Shown here piece after piece: positions 51,283 through 59,609 of a stretch of DNA of 64,000 bases. The DNA comes from Limivivens sp034101475. Its GTDB lineage: Bacteria; Bacillota; Clostridia; Lachnospirales; Lachnospiraceae. The position numbers and the translations under genes are program-made. The stretch is taken from assembly GCA_034101475.1 (NCBI GenBank), contig JAXEJQ010000106.1, forward strand, positions 14,188 to 78,187. The letters are read 5' to 3'. The stretch's first letter is position 1. Each line of letters opens with the position of its first letter. The notes beneath the pieces are model-generated. The model saw only the letters and a list, made by a program, of their open reading frames with translations, made no database searches and was not told where the DNA came from.

Positions 51283-52314
51283 CTACCTGGCTTTTTCGTC
51301 CGGACCCGCTGCCTTTTCTGTTTCTCCGGATAGCTGCTCATATCGAAAACAGCGTACATTCTGTGTTTCACTGACCTTCTGAAGCGGGGGCATTTCCTTC
51401 CGGCAGCGCTCTGTGGCATAAGGACATCTGGGCGCGAACCGGCAGCCCCTGGGAATTTGGCTCAGAAGAGGAACCATGCCCTCAATGGTATAGAGAGGCT
51501 TGGTCCGGTCGCCGTCCAGCCTGGGAATAGACTGAATCAGTCCCCAGGTATAAGGATGCTTCGGATTATCAAAAATGTCCGCCACCGTGGCTTCCTCCAC
51601 GATCTGTCCCAGATACATGACCACCACCCGGCTGCAGGTTTCCGCCACAACGCCCAGATCGTGGGTAATCAGCATGACTCCCATATCCAGCTGATGATTC
51701 AGCTTGACAATCAGATCCATGATCTGCGCCTGAATGGTCACATCCAGCGCCGTGGTCGGTTCATCTGCGATCAGAAGCTGGGGACGGCATGCCAGCACAA
51801 TGGCAATCATCACACGCTGACGCATCCCGCCGGAAAGCTCGTGAGGATACTGGTGAATCCGCTTTTCCGGAGCAGGAATTCCCACCAGCCGCAGCATTTC
51901 CACCGCTTCCTTCTCCGCTTCTTTTTTGTTCATGTTCTGATGGATCCGCAGAGGCTCGCAGATCTGGTTTCCCACCGTAAAAACCGGATTCAGGGAGCTT
52001 AACGCGTCCTGGAAAACCATGGAAATCTTCTTTCCGCGGATATTCTGCATTTCCCTGTAGGGTAGCTTCATCAGATCCTGTCCCTCCAGAAGGACTTCTC
52101 CCTGATAGCTCGCCGTATATTTTTCATCGTACAGACGCATCACGGACTGGGAGGTCACGCTTTTGCCGCAGCCGGACTCGCCTACGATTCCTAAAATCTC
52201 ACCCTTATACACCTGAAAATTGATTCCGTCAATGGCCTTCAGAGGCCCTCTTTCCGTCCGGAAGGTGGTCGTCAGATCCCGGACCTCCAGGATTAATTCT
52301 TTTTCCTTTTTCAT
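51283..52314 (-). CDS. Oligopeptide/dipeptide ABC transporter ATPase (DppD/OppD-type)
   Basis: A 343-residue ATPase with Walker A (GESGCGKSVTSQS), signature LSGGMRQRVMIAIVLA, Walker B IADEPTTALD and the C-terminal Cys-rich block CRFAPRCPYATERC. AAGGAGG lies 7 bases before the ATG. It lies between the OppC-type permease and OppF-type genes. Confidence 0.95.
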   Translation of the reverse strand: MKKEKELILEVRDLTTTFRTERGPLKAIDGINFQVYKGEILGIVGESGCGKSVTSQSVMRLYDEKYTASYQGEVLLEGQDLMKLPYREMQNIRGKKISMVFQDALSSLNPVFTVGNQICEPLRIHQNMNKKEAEKEAVEMLRLVGIPAPEKRIHQYPHELSGGMRQRVMIAIVLACRPQLLIADEPTTALDVTIQAQIMDLIVKLNHQLDMGVMLITHDLGVVAETCSRVVVMYLGQIVEEATVADIFDNPKHPYTWGLIQSIPRLDGDRTKPLYTIEGMVPLLSQIPRGCRFAPRCPYATERCRKEMPPLQKVSETQNVRCFRYEQLSGETEKAAGPDEKAR

Positions 52315-52326
52315 GACCGAACCTCC

Positions 52327-53238
52327 TTAATTTGTCAGCGGATCCAGGAAATCTCTCAGGCCGTCCCCCAGAAGGTTCAGTCCAAGTACGGTTACCGCCG
52401 TAAAAATTCCCGGGAAAATAATCAGCCACCATGCGTTAAAGATATTTGCCATTCCTTCGTTGAGGATGCTTCCCCAGCTCGGTACGGAAGCGGGAACTCC
52501 GGCACCCAGGAAGCTTAAGGATGCTTCTGCCAGAATTGCCGTCGCAAAGTTGAAGGTAAGCTGCACAATCACGGGGGACATGATATTCGGCGCCACATGC
52601 CGCCACAAAATGCGGTTTGGCTTTGCGCCCAGGGCATCCATGGCCTCAATATAGGTCTGCTCCCGCACAACCAGGGCTGCGGAACGGGCCACCCGGGCGA
52701 TTCCGGGAGTGCAGACCACCGTCAGGGCAATCAGAACATTCCGGAGGCTTGCCCCCAGAGATGCCATCAGACAGATGGCCAGCAGGATGTTCGGAATGGC
52801 TTTCATACCGTCACAGACCCGCATCAGAATGTTGTCCAGGAGTTTATTATAGCTGGCATAAAGTCCGATGATGACGCCGAAAATGGCGGATACCACCGAA
52901 ACCACGAAGCCTACCAGAAGGGAAATCCGGGCTCCGTAAACCACGCTGGTAAAAACATCCCGCCCCATGGAGTCCGTTCCGAAGGGATGTGTCTTGCAGG
53001 GGGCCATCAGACGGTCCTTTACCACCATTTCATTGGGTCCGTAGCCTGCCAGAACCGGAGCCAGAATCGCGATCAAGATCATAATCAGCACCAGGACCAG
53101 CCCGGTTACCGACAGCTTATTCTTTGTAAATGCTCTGATTTTGGTATCCCGCTGTTCTTTTTTCAGCCTTTTCCGGATTTCCTCCAGCTTTCCGGCATCT
53201 TCCAGAACCAGATTCATATCGTTGCTGTTCGTCTCCAT
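52327..53238 (-). CDS. Oligopeptide/dipeptide ABC transporter permease (DppC/OppC-type)
   Basis: A 303-residue permease with an N-terminal cytoplasmic extension (~38 residues), a first membrane segment (VTGLVLVLIMILIAILAPVL) and the EAA-like loop EAMDALGAKPNRILWRHVAPN. The family signature HPFGTDSMGRDVFTSVVYGAR is present (positions ~83-103). It forms the translocation pore with the OppB-type subunit. Confidence 0.95.
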   Translation of the reverse strand: METNSNDMNLVLEDAGKLEEIRKRLKKEQRDTKIRAFTKNKLSVTGLVLVLIMILIAILAPVLAGYGPNEMVVKDRLMAPCKTHPFGTDSMGRDVFTSVVYGARISLLVGFVVSVVSAIFGVIIGLYASYNKLLDNILMRVCDGMKAIPNILLAICLMASLGASLRNVLIALTVVCTPGIARVARSAALVVREQTYIEAMDALGAKPNRILWRHVAPNIMSPVIVQLTFNFATAILAEASLSFLGAGVPASVPSWGSILNEGMANIFNAWWLIIFPGIFTAVTVLGLNLLGDGLRDFLDPLTN

Positions 53239-53252
53239 AAATTCTCACCTCT

Positions 53253-54197
53253 TTAGTTCAAACGGATCCGCGGGTCAATCAGACCGTAAATCAGGTCCAT
53301 GATCAGGCTGATTCCCACATTAATCAGTGCAATCACCAGAACGACGCCCTGGATTACCTCATAATCCCGCCGTCCGATGGAATTTACCATCAGGGCTCCC
53401 ATTCCAGGAATCCCGAACAGGGTTTCAATAACGGCCGCTCCGGAAAGAATTCCGATGACGCTCTGGCCAATTACGGTGATTACTGCCACCAGAGTATTTT
53501 TAAAGGCATGCTTGGTCACCAGGAAGAACTCCTTTACCCCCTTGGCCTTCGCCATCCGGATATAATCACTGTTCAATACCTCCAGCATGGAAGCCTTTGT
53601 CATACGCATCATCAGAGCCGCATGGGTAAAGCCCAGGGCAATGGAGGGCAGAATCAGGCATTTGATATGTTTTCCAAAGCCCATCTTCAGCGGCTTATAG
53701 CCGGAAACCGGAAGAAGCTTGAACTTTACACAGATCAGCAGCATCAGAAGCAGGCCGATCAGGAAGCCCGGGATCGAAATACCTGCCAGTGTGAAACCGT
53801 TTACCGCCGCGTCAATGGCAGTTCCCCGCTTTCTGGCTGCCAGCATGCCCAGGGGCAAGGCGATCAGCACGGCAATCAGAGTTGAAAAAATGGTCAGGGA
53901 AATGGTGGGCGTAAAATGGCTGGCAATCATTTCCGTCACCGGCTTGCTGCCCACCACAGAGGTACCCAGGTCTCCATGAAGAATGCCGCCTACCCAGCGG
54001 ACATACTGTACAATCAGCGGATCGTTTAATCCCATCTCCTCCTCCAGGGCTTCGATTTCCTCCTGGGTGGCATCCTCTCCCAGAATGGAAGCGGCCGGGC
54101 TTCCGGGCGTCAGATGGGTCAGGGAAAATACAATAACGGACACCACGAGGAGCACGGGTATGACAGATAAAATTCTCTTTATGATATAAGTTTTCAT
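53253..54197 (-). CDS. Oligopeptide/dipeptide ABC transporter permease (DppB/OppB-type)
   Basis: A 314-residue permease beginning MKTYIIKRILSVIPVLL with the family block LTPGSPAASILGEDATQEE and the EAA-like loop RMAKAKGVKEFFLVTKHAFKN. The start at 54197 follows AAGGTGAT six bases upstream. The gene lies ~150 bases after the binding-protein gene, with a stem-loop between. Confidence 0.94.
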   Translation of the reverse strand: MKTYIIKRILSVIPVLLVVSVIVFSLTHLTPGSPAASILGEDATQEEIEALEEEMGLNDPLIVQYVRWVGGILHGDLGTSVVGSKPVTEMIASHFTPTISLTIFSTLIAVLIALPLGMLAARKRGTAIDAAVNGFTLAGISIPGFLIGLLLMLLICVKFKLLPVSGYKPLKMGFGKHIKCLILPSIALGFTHAALMMRMTKASMLEVLNSDYIRMAKAKGVKEFFLVTKHAFKNTLVAVITVIGQSVIGILSGAAVIETLFGIPGMGALMVNSIGRRDYEVIQGVVLVIALINVGISLIMDLIYGLIDPRIRLN

Positions 54198-54260
54198 AGA
54201 CATCACCTTATTAAAAAAGCTGCCATAAAACCCTGTTCACCTTCCTGCAGCGGAATCTGT

Positions 54261-54290
54261 CTGCCGGAACCGGAAGCTCCGGCCCGGCAG
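54261..54290. promoter_or_regulatory. Intercistronic stem-loop after the dipeptide-type binding protein gene
   Basis: CTGCCGG and CCGGCAG enclose an inner stem (CCGG, loop AAGCT, CCGG). No T tract follows. It occupies the same position as the hairpin at 20906-20938 in the sugar operon. Confidence 0.65.
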
Positions 54291-54346
54291 TGTGTTTGGT
54301 TTTACGGCAGCACGTTCTATGGGACTGACGGATTTACCTGCTTCAT

Positions 54347-55912
54347 TTACTGGGGAATGTAGGCATTCCAGAAGTAATTGCAGTTATAGTAAACAACGCC
54401 TTCCATCTGGCTGTTCATCACATCATGGGATACATAGTGTCCCAGGTTGATGATCGGCAGGTAATCCCAGCAGTATTCCTGAACATCCACCCATGCGGTT
54501 GTTGCCTCTTCGATGGTTGTCGCATTGTTATAGACACTCCACAGCTCGTCCAGATGCTCATCGCTGGTCCATCCGGCATATTCTGCGCCGAAATAAACTT
54601 TCAGGGACGGAACCGGCACGGTGGCAAAGCTTGTGATATACAGGTCATAGATGCTGGAATCGTTCCGGTATTCTCCGAAGGTTCCCCAGTCAACGGTTGT
54701 GATTTCACAGTCGATGCCGTTGTTCTCCAGCTCCTGCTCCAGAATCTGGGCAATCTTGTCGAAATTGTTTGCGCTGGCTACCAGAATCCGCAGGGTTTCT
54801 CCGTTATAGCCTGCTGCCTCCAGATAGCTCTGGCCCGCTTCCGCATCCTTTGTATTGTAATTTTCCGCGCCTGCTTCCGAGTACCATGCACTCTGGAAGG
54901 AATCCATGTAGCAGGAATTCAGCGTATAGCTGGAGCCATAGGATACTGCCAGCAGTTCATCGGAATCCACAAAGCAGTTGATGGCCTTTCTCATGTTCTG
55001 ATCCGCGCACAGGCCTTCCTTTTTGTTAAATACAATGGCAATCTGGCCGCCTTCCTCTTCATAGCCTTTCAGATCTTCATTTCCTTCTACCTGAGTTAAG
55101 GTCGCGTCGCTGATATTTGCGGCATCATACTGACCTGTCTGAAGACCTGCCATACGGGTGGCTTCCTCCGGAACTACCCAGAGATAAATATTTTCTGTAT
55201 AGGCATGCTTGTAGCCTGCCCATCCGTCGCTGAGTTCCTCGGCATTGCCGTAAGGAACGTAATCCTCGAATTTCTTCAGCCATACATACTGGTCAAGCTC
55301 CCACTCCTCGAAGGTATACGGACCGGTACCAATAATATCTGCCATGTATCCATCCTCGCCCTCGCTTGCGAGGGCTTCTTCTGTGGTAATAACGGCTCTC
55401 TGAGCACCGCCTGCCAGCAGATAAAGAAGGGTCACACAGGGATTCTCAGTCTTAATAGAAACGGTCATATCATCTGTTTTTTCAAACCTGGACTCGCCTA
55501 CCAGCTTCTGTACCGCGGTATAGCTTCCGATCCATCGGTTCAGGGAAGCAACCACATCATCCGCCGTCATTTCCGATCCATCGTGGAATTTTACACCCTG
55601 GCGAAGTACAAACGTAAACTCTGTGGCATCCTCATTGACTTCATAGCTTTCGCAGAGCTCCGGAACCGGTTCGCCCTCTCCGTTCAGAGTCATCAGCTGC
55701 TCATATACGGTTCCGCACAGAGCCACGCGGGAACTGTTGGATGTAGTCTTATGCAGGTCATATACAGCATTCTCCGCTGTGATTGCGATGTTGATTTCAT
55801 CCTTTACGGCAATACCGTCCGGGCCCTCTGCCGCCATAGCGGGAATGGTCATGGATGTAAAAGTTGCGGCTGCACAAAACAGCGCCAGAAGCTTTTTGCT
55901 GCGGTTCTTCAT
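54347..55912 (-). CDS. Family 5 extracellular solute-binding protein (peptide/conjugate uptake)
   Basis: A 521-residue binding protein of the oligopeptide/nickel (SBP_bac_5) family. A signal peptide (MKNRSKKLLALFCAAATF ... AMAAEG) is present without an obvious lipobox. The family block DATEFTFVLRQGVKFHDGSE and the C-terminal lobe with LRILVASANNFDKIAQIL are visible. It is the first gene of the operon. AAGGAGG precedes the ATG. Despite the family name, homologues bind many ligands, so the substrate is open. Confidence 0.92.
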   Translation of the reverse strand: MKNRSKKLLALFCAAATFTSMTIPAMAAEGPDGIAVKDEINIAITAENAVYDLHKTTSNSSRVALCGTVYEQLMTLNGEGEPVPELCESYEVNEDATEFTFVLRQGVKFHDGSEMTADDVVASLNRWIGSYTAVQKLVGESRFEKTDDMTVSIKTENPCVTLLYLLAGGAQRAVITTEEALASEGEDGYMADIIGTGPYTFEEWELDQYVWLKKFEDYVPYGNAEELSDGWAGYKHAYTENIYLWVVPEEATRMAGLQTGQYDAANISDATLTQVEGNEDLKGYEEEGGQIAIVFNKKEGLCADQNMRKAINCFVDSDELLAVSYGSSYTLNSCYMDSFQSAWYSEAGAENYNTKDAEAGQSYLEAAGYNGETLRILVASANNFDKIAQILEQELENNGIDCEITTVDWGTFGEYRNDSSIYDLYITSFATVPVPSLKVYFGAEYAGWTSDEHLDELWSVYNNATTIEEATTAWVDVQEYCWDYLPIINLGHYVSHDVMNSQMEGVVYYNCNYFWNAYIPQ

Positions 55913-55948
55913 ATTCTTTTTCCTCCTTGTACTTCATACCTTTTATTT

Positions 55949-55972
55949 TCTTTTGACCCCAACGTCATTATA
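55949..55972 (-). repeat. Terminal remnant of repeat family B
   Basis: CTTTTGACCCCAACGTCAT is the right end of family B without the rest. It sits between the binding-protein gene and repeat C copy 2, and includes the TATAAT of the presumed promoter (minus strand). Confidence 0.65.
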
Positions 55973-55995
55973 GGTAACTGTTCAGAGCCAGGCAA
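55967..55995 (-). promoter_or_regulatory. Presumed promoter of the dipeptide-ABC operon, built from repeat ends
   Basis: On the minus strand TTGCCT (55990-55995), a 17-base spacer containing the family C end, and TATAAT (55967-55972). The -35 lies inside repeat C copy 2 and the -10 at the edge of the B remnant. Confidence 0.55.
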
Positions 55996-56159
55996 AATTT
56001 CATGAGTTCCCCGCCAAATGAGCCTTCCGTCAATTTTCCGTGCTGCGCGTCTGCGCTTCGCTGCGGTCAGTGCTTAACGCTTCCCACCGGGACACAGCAC
56101 CTCAAAATCGACGAAATGCGAAGCATTTTGGAGGTTGGCTCTGAACCTCTGAACAGTTA
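55975..56159 (+). repeat. Repeat family C, copy 2
   Basis: 185 bp, TAACTGTTCAGAGCC to CTGAACAGTTA. It shares with copy 1 the left GGCAAAATTTCAT and the right CGACGAAATGCGAAGC ... GGAGGTTGGCTCTGAAC segments. The middle is different: it includes pieces that resemble family A (AAATGAGCCTTCCGTC, TTTTCCGTGCTG), so it is a chimera. The last few bases are partly duplicated (CTCTGAAC twice). Confidence 0.8.
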
Positions 56160-56168
56160 CGATTATAT

Positions 56169-56212
56169 AAAAAAATATCCCGCCATTCTACCTCAATAGC
56201 GGAATATTTTTT
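56169..56212. terminator. Bidirectional terminator after the AraC-type regulator
   Basis: A 13-bp stem including two or three G-T pairs (ATATTCCGCTATT with AATGGCGGGATAT on the minus strand) has A and T runs on both sides. It ends the regulator gene at 56344. From 56213 to 56343 nothing else is seen. Confidence 0.8.
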
Positions 56213-56343
56213 CATTATCTCGCCTTTCAAAAGCCTTTTTTTATGCAGATTGCACAAACCAGTCTTTTATAGCGGTCTTATTTTGTTCTTTTTCAGACTT
56301 TTTATTCTATATCATTACATTTTACCTGTTTTCTTTACTTTTT

Positions 56344-57906
56344 CTACGCATTTTTTGTCTCATACAGGCTCCGATATTCCCTCGGTGTACAACCTGTTAT
56401 TTTTTTGAATAGTTTTGAAAAATGCGAAAAATTCCCATATCCCAGCTCTGTACTGATCTCTCCCACCGATTTCCGGGTGGAAATCAGCAGCCGGCAGGCC
56501 TCCTTCATTTTTTCCTCAATGATATAATTTCCCAGAGACTGCCCGGTCTCCCGTTTAAAGAGCCTGCCCAGATAATCCGCGTTCATATAGAGAGCCTCCG
56601 CGATCATTTCCCTGGAAATTTCCTCCCGGATATGCTCTTTCACGTAGTTCCTGACTGCTTCATTCACGGGAACTGTCTTATTTTCCGGCATACAGTGAAA
56701 CAGTGCCTCGATCCATCCCAGGAAGCTGTCAATAGAGATATGAGCATTGACCTCCAGCTCCTTCAGCCCCGGTTCCATCATAACCTTATGGGCCGGAATG
56801 GATTTTTCCTTCAGAACGCTGTAAATGATCTGAGACATGTCCAGCCGCATGGCCCGCAGATAGCTCCCCGAAATCATCCCCTTCACGGATTGCTCATTCA
56901 AAAAAACACGGATATTCTGCAGCACCTGTCCATAATGACCGTTTCGCAGAAACTCTTCCGTGTGCCCCGGAATCAGCACGTCAATCTCCTCTTTTTTCCG
57001 GATCATGGACTGTACCGCCGGGTAAACTCCCGGCTCCTCCTCCAGGTCCTCCTTCTCCGCCGCCATAATATACACCACGCTGGAAAAGATATTTTCACAG
57101 AAAATATCCGCATCATAATAAATACACAGGGGAATCTCCCGCTCCCGGCTGATCTCCCGGATCAGCCCCTTACACTGGTATAAAAATTCATCCTTTGGCA
57201 TATTCCGGACAATGAGAAGAGGCCGGAGCTGTTCCAGAATGATATAGTCTGCCCTCTGTTTCCGAAACCACTTATTGGCAAAATCCAGCAGGATCGTCCT
57301 GGTCTCCTTTTCAATCTCCGTATTCCTCACCCGGATCAGCTTCCTGCTCAGCACACCGATCTGATATGTGTCGCTCAGCTTCATCTCAATACCGCTGTCC
57401 TCGGCCTCCTTCAGAAAATCCGAAGGATCCAGAGAGGTCTGCCCATTGCACAGCCGCATCCAGAACTGCTGCTGAATCAGACGCTTGTGGCTCTCCCAAT
57501 AGTGGTGGTGCCGTTCCAGCCTGGCCAGATGCTGCCGTTCTCCTACCCGCTTCATGGCCGTCTCAAGAAGCCTTTCCGCCCTGGGCTGCTCCAGGGGACT
57601 CTTCAGGAACAAAACCCCGGGAAGCTCCTCCAGTCTGTCCAGAAAATCCATTTCCACATGATTCAGCAGCACAATGGTTTCCGGTCTCGCCTCCTTCCGG
57701 CAGGTTTTCATTAAAAAGTCCAGGTACTCACTCCTGCCTGCCGCAGCCTCACAGATCAGAATATCAATCTTCTGCTGCCGCAGAATCTCGGCAGCTTTGG
57801 AAGCTTCCCACTCCTGAAAAAGGGATGGCCCTTCGTCCAGCCCTTCAATCAATGTCTGAAGCTGACGAAGAGCCTGCAGATCTTTGGTCAGAATAAGAAA
57901 ATTCAT
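56344..57906 (-). CDS. AraC-type regulator with a degenerate receiver domain
   Basis: A 520-residue protein resembling YesN-type response regulators. The receiver region (residues 1-~120) is degenerate: the acidic pair is Lys8-Asp9, and the residue at the phosphorylation position is Glu53 (DILICEAAAG). The conserved Lys remains in LFLKSPLEQ. The C-terminal AraC domain is normal (SVGEISTELGYGNFSHFSKLFKKITG). No kinase gene is adjacent. It lies upstream of the dipeptide-ABC operon on the same strand and could regulate it. The start at 57906 follows AAAGGAG. Confidence 0.87.
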   Translation of the reverse strand: MNFLILTKDLQALRQLQTLIEGLDEGPSLFQEWEASKAAEILRQQKIDILICEAAAGRSEYLDFLMKTCRKEARPETIVLLNHVEMDFLDRLEELPGVLFLKSPLEQPRAERLLETAMKRVGERQHLARLERHHHYWESHKRLIQQQFWMRLCNGQTSLDPSDFLKEAEDSGIEMKLSDTYQIGVLSRKLIRVRNTEIEKETRTILLDFANKWFRKQRADYIILEQLRPLLIVRNMPKDEFLYQCKGLIREISREREIPLCIYYDADIFCENIFSSVVYIMAAEKEDLEEEPGVYPAVQSMIRKKEEIDVLIPGHTEEFLRNGHYGQVLQNIRVFLNEQSVKGMISGSYLRAMRLDMSQIIYSVLKEKSIPAHKVMMEPGLKELEVNAHISIDSFLGWIEALFHCMPENKTVPVNEAVRNYVKEHIREEISREMIAEALYMNADYLGRLFKRETGQSLGNYIIEEKMKEACRLLISTRKSVGEISTELGYGNFSHFSKLFKKITGCTPREYRSLYETKNA

Positions 57907-58034
57907 AAGCAGCTCCTTTCCGGATTTCTTATGGACAGCATACTCGAAATGCATGGAAGCGTCAAGAAAATCGGGACAAGAACCGCAAAAATCCCAGTCT
58001 GAAATTTTCGCTCTAAAATTTTTTCAAAAAACAC

Positions 58035-58063
58035 TTGCTTTTTTTCCAGGTCAATGTTATACT
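58035..58063 (+). promoter_or_regulatory. Promoter of the tRNA-Pro gene
   Basis: TTGCTT (58035-58040), a 17-base spacer, and TATACT (58058-58063), 44 bases before the mature tRNA end. Confidence 0.7.
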
Positions 58064-58106
58064 AATGAAGCTGACAGAGCAAAGCAATTCAAACAATCAA
58101 AATTTT

Positions 58107-58180
58107 CGATGCGTGGCTCAGCTTGGTAGAGCGCTGCGTTCGGGACGCAGAGGTCGCAAGTTCAAATCTTGTCGCATCGA
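58107..58180 (+). tRNA. tRNA-Pro(CGG)
   Basis: A 74-base cloverleaf. Acceptor arms CGATGCG and CGCATCG pair fully with A as discriminator. The anticodon arm CTGCG-TTCGGGA-CGCAG gives anticodon CGG, and the T arm has TTCAAAT. CCA is not encoded (CTC follows). It is read alone between its promoter and a strong terminator. Confidence 0.95.
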
Positions 58181-58196
58181 CTCCTTGGCAGGGGCG

Positions 58197-58233
58197 CCGG
58201 CATTCGTGAAGATACGAATGCCGGTTCTTTTTT
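58197..58233 (+). terminator. Terminator of tRNA-Pro
   Basis: CCGGCATTCGT and ACGAATGCCGG form an 11-bp stem with a six-base loop, followed by TTCTTTTTT. Confidence 0.92.
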
Positions 58234-58305
58234 GTCTGGCTGAAAAAGCAGAAATACCCCGTGGAAATCCGTGCTTTTTCCCTCACCATTTTCCACGGGA
58301 TATTT

Positions 58306-59310
58306 TTATTTCCAGTATTGCTTTACGTATTCCATGGCTTCCGACTCGGATATGGAAAGTTTCTCCGCAACCCGTTCCAGGGTTTCCTGCGCTGTCAGAT
58401 TGAACTCTCTGCAGGTCTCAATCAAAGCACCGGCTCCTTTACACAGACCTTCCCGCAGACCAACCTTTCTGCCTTCTTTTTTGCCTTCTTTTCTGCCTTC
58501 TTTTCTGCCCTCCTCTATGCCTTCTTTTCTGCCCTCCTCTATGCCTGCTTTTCTGCCCTCCTCTATGCCTTCCGCTAAGCCTTCCTGCCTTGCATCTTCC
58601 CTTTCGAGCCGCAGATGCAGCGCCTCATCATATTCAAAAATACTCACACTTCTCACCTCTGCCCTGTTCTTTCGCAGAAAATCTTCCAGCACCCCTTCTT
58701 GAATACACGTCTCAATGGACAGCTCGACTGCTTTCTCAAAAGGCATCTCGAGGCTGGAGGAACGCACTTTGTCTACAAAAAACGCATAATCTTTCAGTGT
58801 CCGGCATTTTTTCATCAGCTCCTGATTGCAGCCCAGATTGATATTTAATACCAGAACCTTCAGCTCCAGAGCCGGGTCACCTGTCTTTCCCAGATAAGCA
58901 TCTGACAATTTCAGAACAGAACGCTCCGGAAAACTTTTTGCCCCATTGTAAAACGTTACAAATCTCGGTTCCGGAATCGGAATCAGCTTGGTGCCAAACA
59001 GATTCTGATTTCGTGTCAGCTCCCGGAACGTCCTGCTCACATACATCAGATCCCGCAGGGGCATGTTCGGGTTATCTGAGGCCTGATGTTCATACAGCGT
59101 CAGCTGGTCATTCACCAGATAAGACACATCATTTTTCATAGACATATAAATCGCATTGTCCAATGTGGTCACCGTCAGATTCTCCGGATCGTGATAATCC
59201 GTTCCGTTCATGGCATTATACAGCTCCAGAAACGTTTTCTTTTCCTGAAAAATCATACGAAATACACGATCCTTGTAGTTGCGTACCGGTCTTTCTATCG
59301 TTTCTCTCAT
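58306..59310 (-). CDS. Rpn-family (RpnA/YhgA-like) PD-(D/E)XK nuclease/putative transposase
   Basis: A 334-residue protein of the recombination-promoting nuclease family. The N-terminal PD-(D/E)XK core shows FRMIFQEKK, DVSYLVNDQLTLYEHQAS (catalytic Asp and Glu-x-Gln) and PEPRFVTFYNG. Between residues ~235 and 290 it carries EEGRKEGI-like tandem repeats of 4-8 residues, a region that commonly varies in length in this family. AAGGAGG precedes the ATG. Family members are DNA nucleases linked to RecA-independent recombination and phage defence in some strains. The role here is unknown. Confidence 0.87.
   Translation of the reverse strand: MRETIERPVRNYKDRVFRMIFQEKKTFLELYNAMNGTDYHDPENLTVTTLDNAIYMSMKNDVSYLVNDQLTLYEHQASDNPNMPLRDLMYVSRTFRELTRNQNLFGTKLIPIPEPRFVTFYNGAKSFPERSVLKLSDAYLGKTGDPALELKVLVLNINLGCNQELMKKCRTLKDYAFFVDKVRSSSLEMPFEKAVELSIETCIQEGVLEDFLRKNRAEVRSVSIFEYDEALHLRLEREDARQEGLAEGIEEGRKAGIEEGRKEGIEEGRKEGRKEGKKEGRKVGLREGLCKGAGALIETCREFNLTAQETLERVAEKLSISESEAMEYVKQYWK
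58452..58583 (-). repeat. Tandem short repeats in the Rpn-like gene
   Basis: Repeats of 12 and 24 bases encode Glu-Gly-Arg-Lys and Gly-Ile-Glu-Glu units. They are in frame and prone to slippage. Confidence 0.8.
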
Positions 59311-59609
59311 GTCGCCTCCTTGTCCGGGAGGTTTTCTGCTCCTGCGAAACCTCCCTGCTTTTTTGTTTTGAATTAAGCATTGGAAATTTCTAAGATCTGC
59401 AGGATGCAGCAGAATACAGATTGGCCAAAGCCATTAAGAAATAGAAATAAAATGCTTACCAGTATTGTAGCACTCTTTTCCAATTTTATCAACTATATTT
59501 TTATAATTGCAGCTTATTATTTTGCGTTTTTTGTCGAAAAAGAATCCTGCTTTGCAAGATTCTCTTCCTCTATTCAAACAGATATTCGCAGGCTGCGTCA
59601 GAACACTAT
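59311..59609. other. Intergenic region with one hairpin
   Basis: Near 59325-59363 the arms GGGAGGTTTT and AAACCTCCC pair; on the plus strand TGCTTTTTTG follows, so it resembles a terminator, while on the minus strand it lies in the leader of the Rpn-like gene. The rest (59370-59609) is AT-rich and I see no supported gene. Confidence 0.45.
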
